DNA of 64,000 nt from Isoetes taiwanensis (lineage: Eukaryota > Streptophyta > Lycopodiopsida > Isoetales > Isoetaceae), in contig JAJEKV010000113.1 of assembly GCA_021234155.1 (NCBI GenBank), positions 1,488,001 through 1,552,000 of the forward strand, given 5' to 3'. This document shows, piece by piece, positions 44,705 through 58,169 of the stretch. Position 1 is the stretch's first letter; each line of letters begins with the position of its first letter. Made by a program: the position numbers and the translations under genes. A model generated the notes under the pieces. It saw only the letters and a program-made list of their open reading frames with translations. It searched no databases and was not told the DNA's origin.

Positions 44705-47036
44705 TTTTTCTATTTTCCTCCACCTGTCCTTTTCAATTCTTAGGTCATGGCACCCCATCCTAAATTTTGCTAGGATGTCTCTTCTCCGTTTTCCAAGCAT
44801 GTTATCTTGGTACATCTGTTGCCCTATCATCCGCTCTGGATTGAAGACTGTCATAAGCCAGAGTGTTTTAGGTCCTGTGTGCTTTTGCAACCATGCTCGC
44901 GTAGCTTTGCTTGCCCAGTCCTCATTCCATTGGCCTTCATCGATCAGTTCGCTCAGATTCATCCCCATTTCTCTGGTCCATATTGCTACATCCCTAAACC
45001 ATCCGCTGCTCGCGGTGATGTGTGACTTTGCTGATTCGTTGATCGCGATGCTCGCTAATTTCTCTGACTTTCCGCCTGCATTATTTCTTATGATGTATCT
45101 GATGGTCTTTTCCCATGCTCTCACCTCCATAGGTTTCTGACATGTCTCATATACTATGGCTGTCAGTGGTGTGTTTGCTCTTAGTTTGAATTCCTGTTTA
45201 TGCATCTGTCTGAAAACACCTTCTTGCTTTTCCCATTTCTTGTCTGTTAGCCCCGGTCCCCAAGCTTCTGCCCCATATAGCTGCGTTGTCATAACTACTG
45301 CACTAAATAGGTAGCATTTGATTTCCCAGTCTATTATTCTGTTTCTATTGCAGAAGTTTTTCATGTTGTAGTAGCTCCCAATGGCTGATTGGAATCTAGC
45401 ATCTGCCCCTTTCGCCCATTTCCCTGTGCCGTGTGTATCATACCCTAGGTATTTGTACTCTGTTGCTTCTTCTAATTCTGTCCCCAGATATTTGAACGGC
45501 TCGTGATTGTTCCTGTTTCCAAAAAAGACTATTTTGGTTTTTGTAAGATTCACTGTTAGCCCTGTCTTTTCACAGAAGGTCTCTAGTAGTTTCAGCAGCC
45601 TGTGCATTCCCTTGTTCTTTGTGGCCATCATGCCCAAATCATCAGCATATAACATGATAGGTACCTTGGTTTCCCCGAGTATGGGGGCGTCCACATCCCC
45701 TTGTTGTTTCGCTATGAAATCCTGTAGGGCATCTATGTATATTCCAAACAATGTTGGGGATAAAGGACATCCCTGTTTGACTCCCGTGTCGCAGTTTATT
45801 GCCTTTCCTTCCTCTTCTATTTTTGCATATACATTGTAGTATAATCTTGCAATTGCCCCTACCATGTCTCTCGGTGCCTGCATGTCTATGAGCCTCTGTA
45901 TGAGCTCTTCCCTTGGTACCGTGTCAAAAGCCTTTCTGAAGTCCACAAAACAGCATATTACTTTCTTCCCGTGGCCTCTATTATGCTCTATCAGTATCCG
46001 GAGGGTTACTAGGTGGTCCGTTGTTGAGTGTTCTGGTCTGAAACATGTCTGCCCCTGTGCTCTCAAATTCCCTGTCTCTGCCCATTGCTTTAATTTATTG
46101 TCTAGGACCTTCCCGTACCACTTTGCGACAGGGTCCCCCCTTTGTGTAGGGGTATGACCCTGTTGTACGCCCATCTGTCCGGGAGCCTTGTGTGTATTAT
46201 ACCATTGAATATATCTGTCACCTGTTTCCCTATCATGGTATCTGCACATTTTAGTACTTCTACAGTTAATCCATATAAGTCTGGGGCTTTGTTATTGGCC
46301 ATCCCATTTAGCTATCATCACTTCACGTATATTGGAAACCGATTGGGTCCATCATCCGGGTCATCTGGGTTCCTGTATTGGTGCGGAGATGCCCCCTGTC
46401 TTATATAATTTCTCAAGATAATTCTCCCCATCCAATTTGTTCCAATGTCTCCTTGTGTGTTTTTCACTTCCCCTATTCCCTATCCCTTCTCTTTAAATCC
46501 ACCCCGGAATTTGCGGGGTTGTTTCTGATGCTTGGCGGTCCCCATTGGTGTTGCATCGGGTTTTGTTTCTCTTTGCTTCGGTAACCTCGGATATGTCGCT
46601 CTTTCATTACGATATGTTTCCTTGCCCTCTGGCCCTTGACTTTCCTTTTACGTTCCCTGCATTCATTGTCGTACCAGTTGAGGCCTTGAAGGCATTGTTT
46701 CCCTTTCTCTTCCTTCTTTTCCCAAAATTTCTAATGCCACTTTCCTTTGTTATGTCATTGGCGCATCCCCATTCTCATTTGCCACATTCATCCCACTTCC
46801 ATTTTCCCATTTCTTCTTTGATGGATTGTACAAACGTGTCTGTGTGTTTGTTCTGGAAATGTATTTTCAGCTTTCCCCTGTCTCTTTCCTTTCTCTGTTG
46901 CCCTTCAGTCTTAGGTTGTTCCCCCACTGTAATTGTCAGCTGCATGGGTCTATGACTTTCCCTCCTCCCAATTGGCCATTCTAGGGTCACAATTTCCGAT
47001 ACTGTGTCTGTTGCATGCTCATTCAGTATAAACAAA
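44705..47036 (-). mobile_element. LINE ORF2 (5'-truncated, upstream half of a split copy)
   Basis: A 526-codon minus-strand frame (46249 to 44669) and its upstream pieces encode a LINE reverse transcriptase. Motifs are NNKAPDLYGLTVEVL and RVIPLHKGG (near 46300-46150), CFVDFRKAFDTVPREEL, GVKQGCPLSPTLFGIYID and the catalytic MLYADDLGMM (near 45650). These are followed by LTVNLTKTKIVFFG, YKYLGY and a long C-terminal region. All key RT residues are present. One frameshift lies near 46.15 kb. The 5' end at about 47.03 kb carries TLEWPIGRR, so the endonuclease is missing (5' truncation). The C-terminal finger is at 28.4-28.6 kb beyond the gypsy insertion. The family differs from the LINE at 1-4799. 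Confidence 0.88.
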
Positions 47037-47349
47037 GTTGCGTATTAAACGGGAGCAAATCATCGAAACGAGAGCGAAAGGAATATTCCTCAAAGATTCC
47101 CTTTTTTTTTTTACAAAAAGGGGGTAAAACGAGCTTAAAAAAAAAAGGATGCATGAAATTCTATTTTGACCCCCCCAAAACTGACTAATTTTTTTGTGCA
47201 ACGAAAGAATTGACTTTTTTAAAGTGTCATTTTTCTTAGCAAATAGAATATTCTTGAAGTATATTTTACGAGAGAAACCCTAATTTCAGAGGATAAAATA
47301 TTTAACAAAAAATTGAAGTTAGTCCAGAATCTGTAGTATTCTCAAAATT

Positions 47350-50300
47350 TGAAGATAGAATCTTCATATTCACATGCAAAATTTACATTTTTTCTAAGAC
47401 TTCGAGTTATGTGCAAAAGTATGAGGAGTGATGAAGGAGGGATCGGGGCGTCATCATGTTCATTTATGCCATCCTCATCACCTTCACTTCTTTCCACTTT
47501 GTCACTAGAGGAAGTGCTTGAGTTATCTTCCTCATCACTATCAACAGATGGTGTAGCATTGCCACCATCTTCTTCATCCTCTTCTTCGTAATTACAAGCT
47601 TTTTAAGCAAATTGATAGTCCTCTCGGCGTGACGATTGTCGATTTCAATTTAAAATCATAGCACAATATAGTCCGTCATTAAGGATCAACTCATCCCTAC
47701 AACCCACCTTCTTGGACTTTCTCCCTTTTCCTTGGCTTCTCATTTCTAACTCATATCTACCTTCAAAAGCATTTTTCGGTTTTGCAAGCCAATGAATCTT
47801 GAGTTTAGTGACTAAGCCTTCCTCCTTGGCTTGTGTCAAGCACTTTTACTATCGAGAAGGTCGACCTTTGTCATCCTCCTCAGTTGGAAGAGCAATTAGC
47901 ATACCCTTGGTAATTTACGTGATATTACCTTGAGGCTCATTCCTGCGTCTTGGTCCGGGTACATGACTCGATCCTCGTCTTCTTCTCTGCGAGGTGCTAA
48001 TGTAGCATTGCTTGGACACCTTGGTCTTTGGGGTTGATGGAAGGTGTTAGGCCATCCAAATGGTTCTTACAATCGTCTTAGAGCTATATTTTTCACAACA
48101 ATTTTCTGTTCGAGAAAGAAATTACTCCACCACATCAGATCTTCTTCTAAAAGTGCCAAAAGCTGAGGAAATTCCATTTTCAATGGCTTTTAAGGATGAC
48201 TCGGGGTTCTTTTCTTACCTTGGACTCCTTAGGATTTTTGAGAGGAAGTTGTTACGCTTGACGTTCTATGAAGGAAGTAATCCGGAATATATTTAAGGAA
48301 GCGTAATCCCTCCGGTGGACTCCGGTCCTTAGTTGTGGTATACTTCTTCCCCTGTAAGAAACTCTGGCCATCCTTCAAGTAGAACTTGATGTGATGTTGA
48401 AAGGTGAGATCATTCAACTTGTTCACAGCTTGTTCTCTGTCTGAACGTTGAGAGAAAATAAACTCTCTGAAATCAGCAGTCTCCTTAAGAAGATCGATCA
48501 CTGGAGTGGGAGTGTAAGAATCTTCAATAATTCGAACTAGTGTAGGAAGAGAGAAAGCCTTCTTCCTTCTAAAGGCTTACGAGAAAATCTGCTGAACATT
48601 TGGTCAATTTGATCATGAGTGTGGCCTACAAGTAAGAAACCGAGCTTCACTTTTCTAAAGATCCATAGCTCCACTAACATAGCAGCAAGATGCAAAAGAG
48701 TGTTTGATTCTTGTTCTCCCTTGTAGTGTTGTCAAGTTGCGGGTAAAACACTTGGTGGTAATTGCTCTTGCTATAGGGACCTTGTTAAGAATTGTAATTG
48801 TGAGGTTGGGTCACCATGCAAGTTTGGATATGTCAAAAATACTTTGCACTTTAGACTTCCTTTGAAGACCATAGCTCCTACAAGGTGGACCTTAACAAAA
48901 CATTCCTCGGCACATCTTTAGGAATGTTCAAGAAATGTGGTAGAGTAGTTTTTTTTTTGTCCATTCCATCAATCACAGAGCAGACATATATTTGCGTTGG
49001 GCGTTCAAGAGCTTTTTTTCGTGGCAGGCAAGCTTTCTTCTCTCTGGCGCTTGTTGTTCACGATGTCGGCAAGGTTACATTGCACAATATCGTAGAAGAA
49101 ATCAGGTCAAAGCATTTTCTTTAAAACAAGTGAGAGATTGGAGAGCGTGAGCTTACTTCTTTTCGACCTCTGTCTTTGCGGTTTCGTTGACTCTTTAATT
49201 ACGCACACCTTGAGGAAAGCAGACATTCTATATTTTTCAAGGAATTTTCACAAGACCAAATTCACTTTTTCACGGTCACGGTGAAGTGTGAGTAAGAGAT
49301 GTCTTTGAAGGCAAGTCTCTTTGTACTCATTGAAAACATCTTTTTGGTGATGTTATCGGTTAAATGATACATGTTGGCGTTAGGTAGCTTCTCATATGCT
49401 TCTCCGAAATATTTCTCCATCCATGACCACGGCGGCGGGCATGCATGGTTACAACTCTTCTTGGTCCACAATGATCATCGATTGTTGGATTTTTGTCGAT
49501 CTTTTATGTATTCTAGACATTACGGTGGACCTTAAATGGTGGTCAACCATAAAACATTTGGCAAACTTCTTCCGCGGTTAATGTAGTGCAAGAAGGTGTT
49601 GCGGTCTGGTCTTACATGATAAGCTAAGTAGGCATTACAGTGCGCCAATGTCATGGAAGCTGTAGTTGTCTCTAACTGCGCGTAATTTAGCCATGTTAAA
49701 TCTGTTAATGCAACCCAATGAGCAGCATTTAGTTCTCAAGAGTTTCCTCATTTTGTGTTCATCCATAAGATTTCTTCTTCTTCTGGAGCACGCCCTCAAA
49801 TAAAAATCCACCTTGAATTTCTTGAAGATTGGCGAGAACATGTAATCTCTTTGTTCCTCATTGGGGTTTTCATCTTCCTTGATGAAACTTCTACTCTGAG
49901 GGGTGACTTCCTCCTCTTGTCACAGTGGTGTGTTTTGTAGGGAAAGCAGACCACGTGAAGTTGTTCGGGAAAAGCGGTAATTTACCGTTAAAGGATGGTG
50001 ATGGCCCATAAGAGGTTGTGGCATCAGTTTCTTGTACCATCTTGAAAAGGAGTTCTTGCAAACATCTCTTTTAGAAGCGATTTGGAATTACGCAAAGCCA
50101 TGTGTCTACAACCGCTTGTGTGAAGAGGAGTGCATCTTTGGAGCATGCGTCCTCATTTGTAGTGAAGTCTGGTGAGAGAAATTGTAGTGAATCTCACGGT
50201 CTTCTTTACTTTACGTGTTCCTTGTATGTTTGAATGAAGGGCGGCTACAAATGGGGGAGGGGAGTAGCTTGTTCTTGAACACCCGTTGTTGTGGAGCTTC

Positions 50301-50500
50301 AGTAGGTCAGGGGATGGAACAAAGGGTGGTGGCAACATGCTCCGAACGGGACTTGGTGGCGGTTGGAAGGGTGGTGGAAGTCGTTACGTCTTTGGACTGG
50401 GGTGTGTCTTGAAGCAACAACGATGAAGACGATGTAGGAGTCGGAGAATGCTTGGGTCTTCAGAAAATAACGTTGTTCCCAAAAGCGTGTCCTCGAAACT
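47350..50500 (-). pseudogene. Decayed transposon protein with a GHTH..IDQ (DUF7869-like) domain
   Basis: Read leftward on the minus strand in changing frames, there is an N-terminal Cys block (LRTKCCSLGCINRFNMAKLR, near 49750). A middle segment follows (WMEKYFGEAYEKL, NMYHLTDNITKKMF near 49400; DISYSHF). Next comes the diagnostic GHTHDQIDQMFSRFS at 48578-48627 with LPTLVRIIEDSYTPTP after it. The end is a basic segment (47839-47645) and an acidic Ser/Glu-rich tail (47590-47350). This order matches large plant and algal proteins with the GHTHEDIDQ motif, thought to be transposon-encoded. At least six frame changes are needed. No terminal repeats were identified with confidence. Confidence 0.62.
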
Positions 50501-50973
50501 AGGCGAGTTTGAGACAACAAAAGGTGGTGGAAGCTTGTTCCGCGAAGCGGTTCGTCATTTTAACAACCGCAAAATAGTGAAGAGATTTGAGAAACCTTAT
50601 ACGTAGTGCGAGCTTTTCTTATTTCGAATAATACACATACGTAGTACAAGTAGAAGTTCGGTACTAATCAAGTGAAAGTCAAAATAAAAGCTATTACGGA
50701 ATACGGGATTAGGATAATAGAGCCAAACGTGTTAAAGCTTCACATAGGAAAAGTGCAAAGTAAAATGATACCTTTTAAAGGAAATTTCGGCGCCGATTCG
50801 CGTATTCCGGTCTCGAGCTCAAATTCGCCCGGCAATCGATTAAAATATTGACGTATTCCACGTCGACATAGAAAAAAATGGAGAGGTGAGTTAGAAAGTA
50901 CAACGTACAATCATTTGTGTGTGCTTGTTTGTTATTCCCGAATACACTATAAGCCTTCACGTCGAAGTCAAAA

Positions 50974-51028
50974 GTGTATTCGGAATACACACCCTTCACT
51001 TGCCCGAAGGCCAAAGTGTATACACTTT
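50974..51028. other. Two adjacent palindromes
   Basis: GTGTATTC-G-GAATACAC is at 50974-50990 and the perfect AAAGTGTATACACTTT at 51013-51028. They share the GTGTA core and lie beside a third GAATACACTATA at about 50940. They could be transposon end sequences or binding sites; no function is shown. Confidence 0.7.
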
Positions 51029-51059
51029 CGACTGAGGGTGTAAGCAGGTGCGTTAAGTA

Positions 51060-53300
51060 GCCGCTGGTGGTGGTAGAGTGTATAGGGTTTAGAAAGGTCT
51101 TTTCTTGCGCTATTTTGCGTTTTTTAGGCTTTTAGACTTGTTCGCTTGTTTTGTCAAGGTTGCACTCTTGTTTTGCCTTTTGACTGTTTTATTACTATTA
51201 TTACATCTTTGTTTAGACATTTGTGGTGCAGGGCCGACTTTTCTGCGCCCTTTGTTTCACTAAAAAGTGAACACACTTAAATGGCCAATACGAGGCAAGA
51301 AAGGTAAGTATCAAAAGCCCATCAAGGATGTCGAAGCCCGCACCGGAGAAAGGGTTGAAGAGCGATCTTTGCGCTTTGCGATTTATGAAAACTCTCAAGC
51401 GCGGTGGTTCTTTACTAAGAAATTTATCACGGAAAGTCTGATACCCATACCTTCTTGCATGTTTGTCAGTCTTGGGAATAAAAGATGCGATGTGTAGAGG
51501 CGTCTTTGCCCTGCGATTTATAAAGCGCCTCTCAGCCGCTGATGGCGGTTCTTTCAGGGAACATGCAGGAAATCTGATTACCCTTACCTTCTTACATGTT
51601 TGTATGAGATCTTTGGGAATAAAATCTGAACCAACAGAGAGAGTTTGTTTGCATGGAAGAGCTTATACAATTTGATGAGTGAGAGAATAAGCAGAAGTGG
51701 GGACAGCGAGGCAGACTGTATCCTTCTTGGCCCGTCGAAGGATTCTTCATGTGAGTGAAACCTATTTTAAGATAGTCGCGTAAACCCGGCGGCACGACCA
51801 CAGAATTATGTATCTCACTACATCAACAAGAAGCGAAAGCTCGGTCTTGATAATCGATAGAGGATTCCGGAAGCTGTAACTTAAACGCTACAGTGATCGG
51901 GGAAAGCGGGGAGAAGGAGAATAATGCAGGGTGGGCTGCTCCGGAGAGAGATCATGGATGGAGAGGTCCAACAAGCAGAGATCATTCGAGTCACAGCCAA
52001 AAAAATAAAAAGCAGACCACCACCATAAGCAAGCTAAAGACAAAGAAGCGGAAGGAAGGCCAGCGGCTTAAAGTTCTTTGAGGAGAATCAAGAACCTTGA
52101 AGAAGGGGAAAGAGACGGAGGCTGGAATTGTACATTCTGTGAAAGAAGGTGGATAAGACCTCGGAGGAGGATGGAATAAATAAATCTTAACAAATGCGTT
52201 CAATTATATACTTACCCGATTGCTTCATGAGTTGCCTGCAGGAGGAGATGGCTGGTGGCCCCGCCGAGGGATTCGAAAAATCTATCGCGTCATTTAGAAT
52301 TTGAAGGGCGGAATAAGAACAACCCGGCCTTATTTGCTCAATTGGTAGTACCGCTGTGAGCAGAGTGCATGGGCCGAGGGGCTTCGGCAGAGAAAATCTG
52401 AGACCTTACATACACTTCCTTGCGCGTCAGCGAGGAAACCCGCGATTTCAAAGCAAAGAGCCGGTTGTACAAAAGAAAAAACAATCAAGATATCTCACGT
52501 ATACAGCGGCATTGCGTGGCACGGCGGTGAAAGTGAAATGCGTTGCCAACCTACCGCAGCGCAATGCGACAACGAATATAAGCTGAAAATGAGCGACTTT
52601 AGCCTGACCGCAAAATGGGTTCTACGCGGGGAATATATGATATTCACTGGCGATTTAGCAAACAAACCTTCTCGAGGCTAAATGACAGTAGGTGGCACAT
52701 AAATCCACGAAAGGGAGAGGCATGATATTCAGGATGGAATGCCTTTGGTGGGAAGATTCCAGGTAGTTTCATGAATTTTTGCTTCCAGATCTAACCATGG
52801 GTGATGATATTTTACAGGATGCAATGAGGAGGTTGAATAGATGGAGCTCTTGATAGAGGAATGGAGGAGTTCGCATTGGCCTGATTAATGAGGGCCTTCA
52901 GACTGCAAGAAATTTGGAGGAAGAAGAAATATTCCTCTGACTCAAGCGAGAGATGATACATCTTTAATGCGCACTCAAGAAGATCATACGAGGCCAGAAG
53001 CATGGACACAATGTCGCGAGACCCTTTTTCCTTGAATCTCTACCATAGAGTGGCAACAAAAAAAGAAGAGGCCGTTCTTCCTGGCTGGGCTTCACGATTC
53101 TCAGGTCAGGGGGCTTGGCCAATTTCTTGTGGGCTGTTGGGCAGGAATGTTTGGATTTAACCATCTCTAGTCACGATTGTGATGCAGTGCTTGAGAAATA
53201 CCAAAGACTTCAATCAGGACCACTTTTGAAGATATAAAGTCTTTGGATTGTGATTATATTTTTGTTTATCTTCTGGTTTTCTTTTGCTAGCCTCTCCATC
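51060..53300. other. Region with short exon-like frames, unassigned
   Basis: A + strand frame near 51283-51497 (KPIKDVEARTGERVEERSL) follows ATGGCCAATACGAGGCAAG with a GTAAGT donor-like site. Another (52356-52586) is basic. I do not recognise either. No repeat structure or RNA gene is supported. Confidence 0.3.
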
Positions 53301-56300
53301 TATAGAGTTGTGAGTGGGAGAATAATTAGGTAGTATACTCTTACGATTAAGGTATACATGAACTATATGGGTTTCTTTTTAGATACAACAACACCTTACC
53401 TCCAAAAAAAACCACGACTTGGCTAGTCAGGACAAGCAATCCTACTAGCCCATCAGAGCTTCTTTGATCAATGTATCCATAGCTTTATCTAATTTTCCTC
53501 ATCTTGGTGAGCTACTTTCAAAGGCCAGGGTACATCGGCTTGGACGATTATTTCTAATAAACATTTAAGACACTTTGTCTTTAAACTTTGATCACAAATG
53601 GAAGAACCTAACTCATATATATCTTTATAATCTGTAGCATTTTCACATGTTTGTCGGTTTACCATATTCCATATCATGTCTGTATAGCGGCATGCATTAC
53701 ATAAACACATCTCATACAAATACCTTCCCTTAGATGAATTTAGAAGATAAGTCCTTTAAATTTCGTAAAAGATGAAATGTCTTAACATATGGGTTGATTC
53801 GATAAAAGCATATGTTTTATCTTTTACTATTATCGTACAGTTTGTCTGCATGTTATAATGGTACAGCATGTACTCCACTTGTACTGCCCATATCTCTTCA
53901 TGGTCAAATCTCTTTTAACCTTACTCTTGTATGTATTTTTATATTTGCATGTCATTTACACCCATACCGCGAGCATTTTGCCAGTTTGTTCTAACATAGA
54001 CCTAGTTAATAAGCGACTTCATGGTTACCAATATCGGTCCTATATTCTTATCACTCTGAGGACCTAATAACTCCACGAATTTCCGCGCACCTCATAGGAC
54101 AGATATGAGGAGCCATTTTATCTCTGATATAGTTGCTGATCTATTTCATAACATATTATCCATCCCCTTTTTTTAAAAACCAAAGAAGGGCTTCAAATCA
54201 GCAGGGGAACAAAATCGGAATCATATTTGTGATTTGATACATTAGACCCTGAAATTTTGCTTACACATTAATGCGACATTTTTTACGCCATAAGGGTCCA
54301 ACTTTCCATTGTTATCAGGTGTAATACTTAGTTTATTTCAAGAACCTTTGGTGCATTAAACAAAGCCCTCCTTTATTTCAAAGTGGCTGTGTGGCAATTC
54401 TGACCAGGAAGTTTTACTCTCTGAACCAACATAGGATTAAGTTTATCCCAAATGAGTATTCCATGCTTCAACAACAACCGGAGGAAAATGCCTTTATGGC
54501 CGATGAAAGAAGCATCCAACTATGTATCTACGTATTCCAGGACTAACTTAATAGAAATGCTAGATATCACCCGACAAAGTATTTAGGCGGGGGTCTTTGT
54601 TGAGTCATCTTTCCAAACTCAATGTTTGTTGTAGTAGAAAATTTGTAGTTTGTAACCATCGGCCAAAACATCTAGATTACATACGTAGTTTAGACCCTTT
54701 CTGCTTCTATATGACAAAACCAAATGCATTGGGAGAAAAGAGAATCCTGCATTACTGGGTGTCATGGCCATTAAGGGTAATCCGTTAATGCAGCAAGGGT
54801 GAGTGCTGGGTGGTCTTAGCTCTCGCCTTTCACCAATGCCCTTTGCTCTTGAAAAATAATTAGCCCTCTGCAAGTGTATAGAAATAGACAATGAATTTGA
54901 AACGCAAAAAGAACTAAGCGATACGGTATTGCTTCTAGCGGGATATTTATTACATGAAGAAAGCACCATTAAACTATGGTATTATATACTCCCTTTTTTG
55001 GACGTATTGCTCACGGTAGGTACCCGACCATACCACATTGATTACGCACTAGCTCCTATAGCCTCAAAGCATCTGAGATATACTCGGAGTGCAAAGCTTT
55101 TATTTGGAATCTTTGTGGTCTTCTACCTTCACTGAGTATCACGAGTTCCTCTAAAGTAACTCATTCGGATCATTATTCTGACCGGATTTTTTTAATATTT
55201 AGAAAGGAAGAGAAGAAGCGAGGGAGTTTTTACATTGGTTACGAGCTGTTGCATCCCATGGCTAACTTCGACTGCTATGATCAGATAGATTTTTAAATTA
55301 AAATAACTTCACCACGTACATCTTCATCTTAGGATTCTAACTTCGTCCACGCGCTGTCTCGGGGGCGTAATAGTAGCGTGTGTAGTGATACCATGAGTGG
55401 CTGACTTGATTAGGCCAGATCCTCCACCTCTTTTAGCGTAGAATTTTGGTAACACCATCATAACTCCTTTTGGTATCAAGGCCTCTACCTCTACCCTTCT
55501 ATTCATGCTTTGCGGGTTTTCAGTCCGATTGTGCACGCACCGGAAGTTCGCTCCTCCCCTCTGTTTTGGCGTAAGTTCCTCTTACGAGCTATGGCTATCG
55601 GTTATCATCCGAAATATAACCCATTTCTTTTAGTCTTTTCTCGACCATACCAGCTCTAATAAAGTCAGCGGCATGCCGATTACACTCCCGAGAGTTCGAC
55701 ACCTTTCGGAGGTTACACTTGCCCATAAGATAGCACTCGTAATGCATTGACACGTACCGCTTTTACCGCTTTGAAATCATTTTATTAAAAATAACTTTGG
55801 CTTTAAGGCCCATTGACCCATGTCGCGGGTCAGCAATTACCAGCCACTTGTATTTTTAATTATGCGTACAAGGCTATATTCTCTGCATTTGGACCAGGTG
55901 AGGTTATATGCCCGACATGTATTATTAGTTAAGATCCAATGCTCACATCATTATGGACTTCATGACGATGTTATAAGAAATGATATACCTCCTGGTAAGG
56001 ATTAATATCGCGGACCACTAATGTTTTAGGAAAAAAACTTTAATTTTGTAACTAATAGGGTGGGGTTGACCCCTACTAATTCTGATGAGATGCTCCATAA
56101 CCTCTTTTGGCTTAATAGCCCCAAAATTTCATGACTTAAGTTTTCAAAGAAATACCAACTCATACCTTTATCTTTCCTTTAACATGTTGTGAAGTAGCAC
56201 TTCAATGTCATACTTAGTCACGAGAAAGTCTTTGGTCTTGATATATTTGACAATGTCAAACTTTATCATACAATTTTATCAAACCACATTCTAGCCAAAA

Positions 56301-57200
56301 TGTTGTATGCTCCCTGACTCGGAATATATCATTTGTAAGCGGTGATAGGACTAGAATTAATATATAAACATGGCATAACTTTGAGATAGCATTTTTCTTG
56401 CAAATCGATTACGCAACCACGCTTAAATGCCTGAGAATTTCATATGGCGATAAAGGGAAGATTATCCGTTTGGCTTCATGTACGTAGTTTTGAAAAATAC
56501 CCCTCATGTCAAATATCAATGGTCATGTTAGAAAATTTGCTATTACCCTTTAACACATTGGGAGATACCTCTCCATATACACAGATGCCTCATATTCCGA
56601 GCACATCAGGATCATATATTTACCCAGATCTTGAGTTGTGCACATTACTGTCATGTTCAAAATTTTTTTTTTATGTAATAAGGCAATTGATTGCTAGAAG
56701 ATCATCCATGTATCTAAAATACATGCTTAAGCAGTTTATTTCCTCCGGTCTCCCTTGTTTTGATTTGAATGAATTACTTCAAACGGGCTAAATGCTAAAT
56801 TACGCAATTTGCATTTTGCAGGCTTACCATTAGGATGCCAGCAATTTCTTTGCCCAGTCGCGGCTTTCCTCACTCCATGGCGGTTGTAAGAAGCCAATTA
56901 TTAATGTTGGTTACCTTTTGTAGGTTCAACATTGACGGTATTTGCCCTTCCGGTGGGCTTTTAAACCGCACTTGATGCTTAGGAACGCCATTTATGGATT
57001 GCTTAATCCATCTCATATCTTTTATTTCTTCTTTTATCCCAGCCAAAGCGCCTTAAATGCTTTCCAGCGGACTTCACAAATACCGTATTTATTACCATGT
57101 ATTGGAATGATTTGCGTAGCATTTACCCAGTGATGTGACGCTTGAAAACCTATCGTCCCGATCTTCAGGTGGAATTTAGAGGCCGCATCATATGTAGGTT
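53300..57200 (-). pseudogene. Decayed reverse-transcriptase region of uncertain class
   Basis: On the minus strand around 56840-56670, broken frames give WHPNGKPAKCKL (a GIPMGxPxAP-like block), LAFSPFE (ANLxFxPxE-like) and then FRYMDDLLAIN, the catalytic box. A following block (NVLKGNSKFSNMTIDI, near 56560) fits the segment after the active site in RTs with RYIDD boxes and LDxxI motifs. These RTs differ from the LTR and LINE types elsewhere in the window. The rest of the interval is AT-rich and coding-like only in scraps. The class (Penelope-like, DIRS-like or other) cannot be decided by eye. Confidence 0.42.
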
Positions 57201-58169
57201 AACAATCCGGTTAACACGTCCAGATTTTGGCGAGAAAAGTACTTAATGTCAGCGCTAAGTCTTTTGATGCTTGGTTAACAGGTGGATGATGCTGGATTGT
57301 TAACTCCATATCTCAATGGCTCTAAACCCCTTAACAGTGTCATCTTACAGTATTTCGAAGTATAAATGTTAAAACGGTATAAAAAACTAATAATAATTGG
57401 CCTAACCTAACGAAGTTGAGAGAAAAGCATTTGGCAACAGATGGCATCCCAATAGACTTCTGCAACTTAACTAATTACTGTATTTAACCTGTTTTGGTAA
57501 ATTCATTAGAAATCTAAAACTTGAAACTGGAAAGCAAAACATTTAGCGCTCATTTAGACCATGAATGATACTTCTGTATAATGTAAAAATTCCTTGGTAC
57601 CTTAACTTTCTTCAGTCTGCAATGCAATTGAAGTAAGAAATTGATAATGAGTAATGTGAAATAATAGGCCCGAGATTTTCAACTTCCTGCCCTTCTTTGC
57701 CATGTGTGCGGCATGAGCTTCGAGCTGTGATCACGCCGCTATATATGGTCTATCAGCGCCACCAACTGATGTGCAGGCTGACTGGCACGGCTGGTATAGT
57801 GGAGCTTTCCCGGTAGCGGATGGGCTGGTTCGACCTGTTTGGGGCACTGTATGACATTGAAACCTTTACTAAGATATTGAAACATGATTGACTTTTAAAA
57901 CAGTGACACAGGCTATTAAAGCAAAGATATAGGGTATGAAAGACCTGCGTAAACAGTAGTATACCCTGATAGGGCAAAGTTTTTGGTGACATAATCCTAC
58001 GGTAGGAATGAGAGATGTTTATAAATATGTCATGAACCAAATGATGGCATTTATCTAACTAATGTTGGCATATATTCACTTGTCGATTGTGATAGAAAAG
58101 AATATGTGGCAAAAATACGAAGTGGCTACTGTGACCATGCATATGTAGTGTAAGCAAAGTTGACACGAA

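Noticed and set aside
52325-52400. tRNA-like GCTCAATTGGTAG stretch
   Set aside because: Resembles a D-arm, but I could not fold an acceptor stem, anticodon arm and GGTTCGA arm around it.
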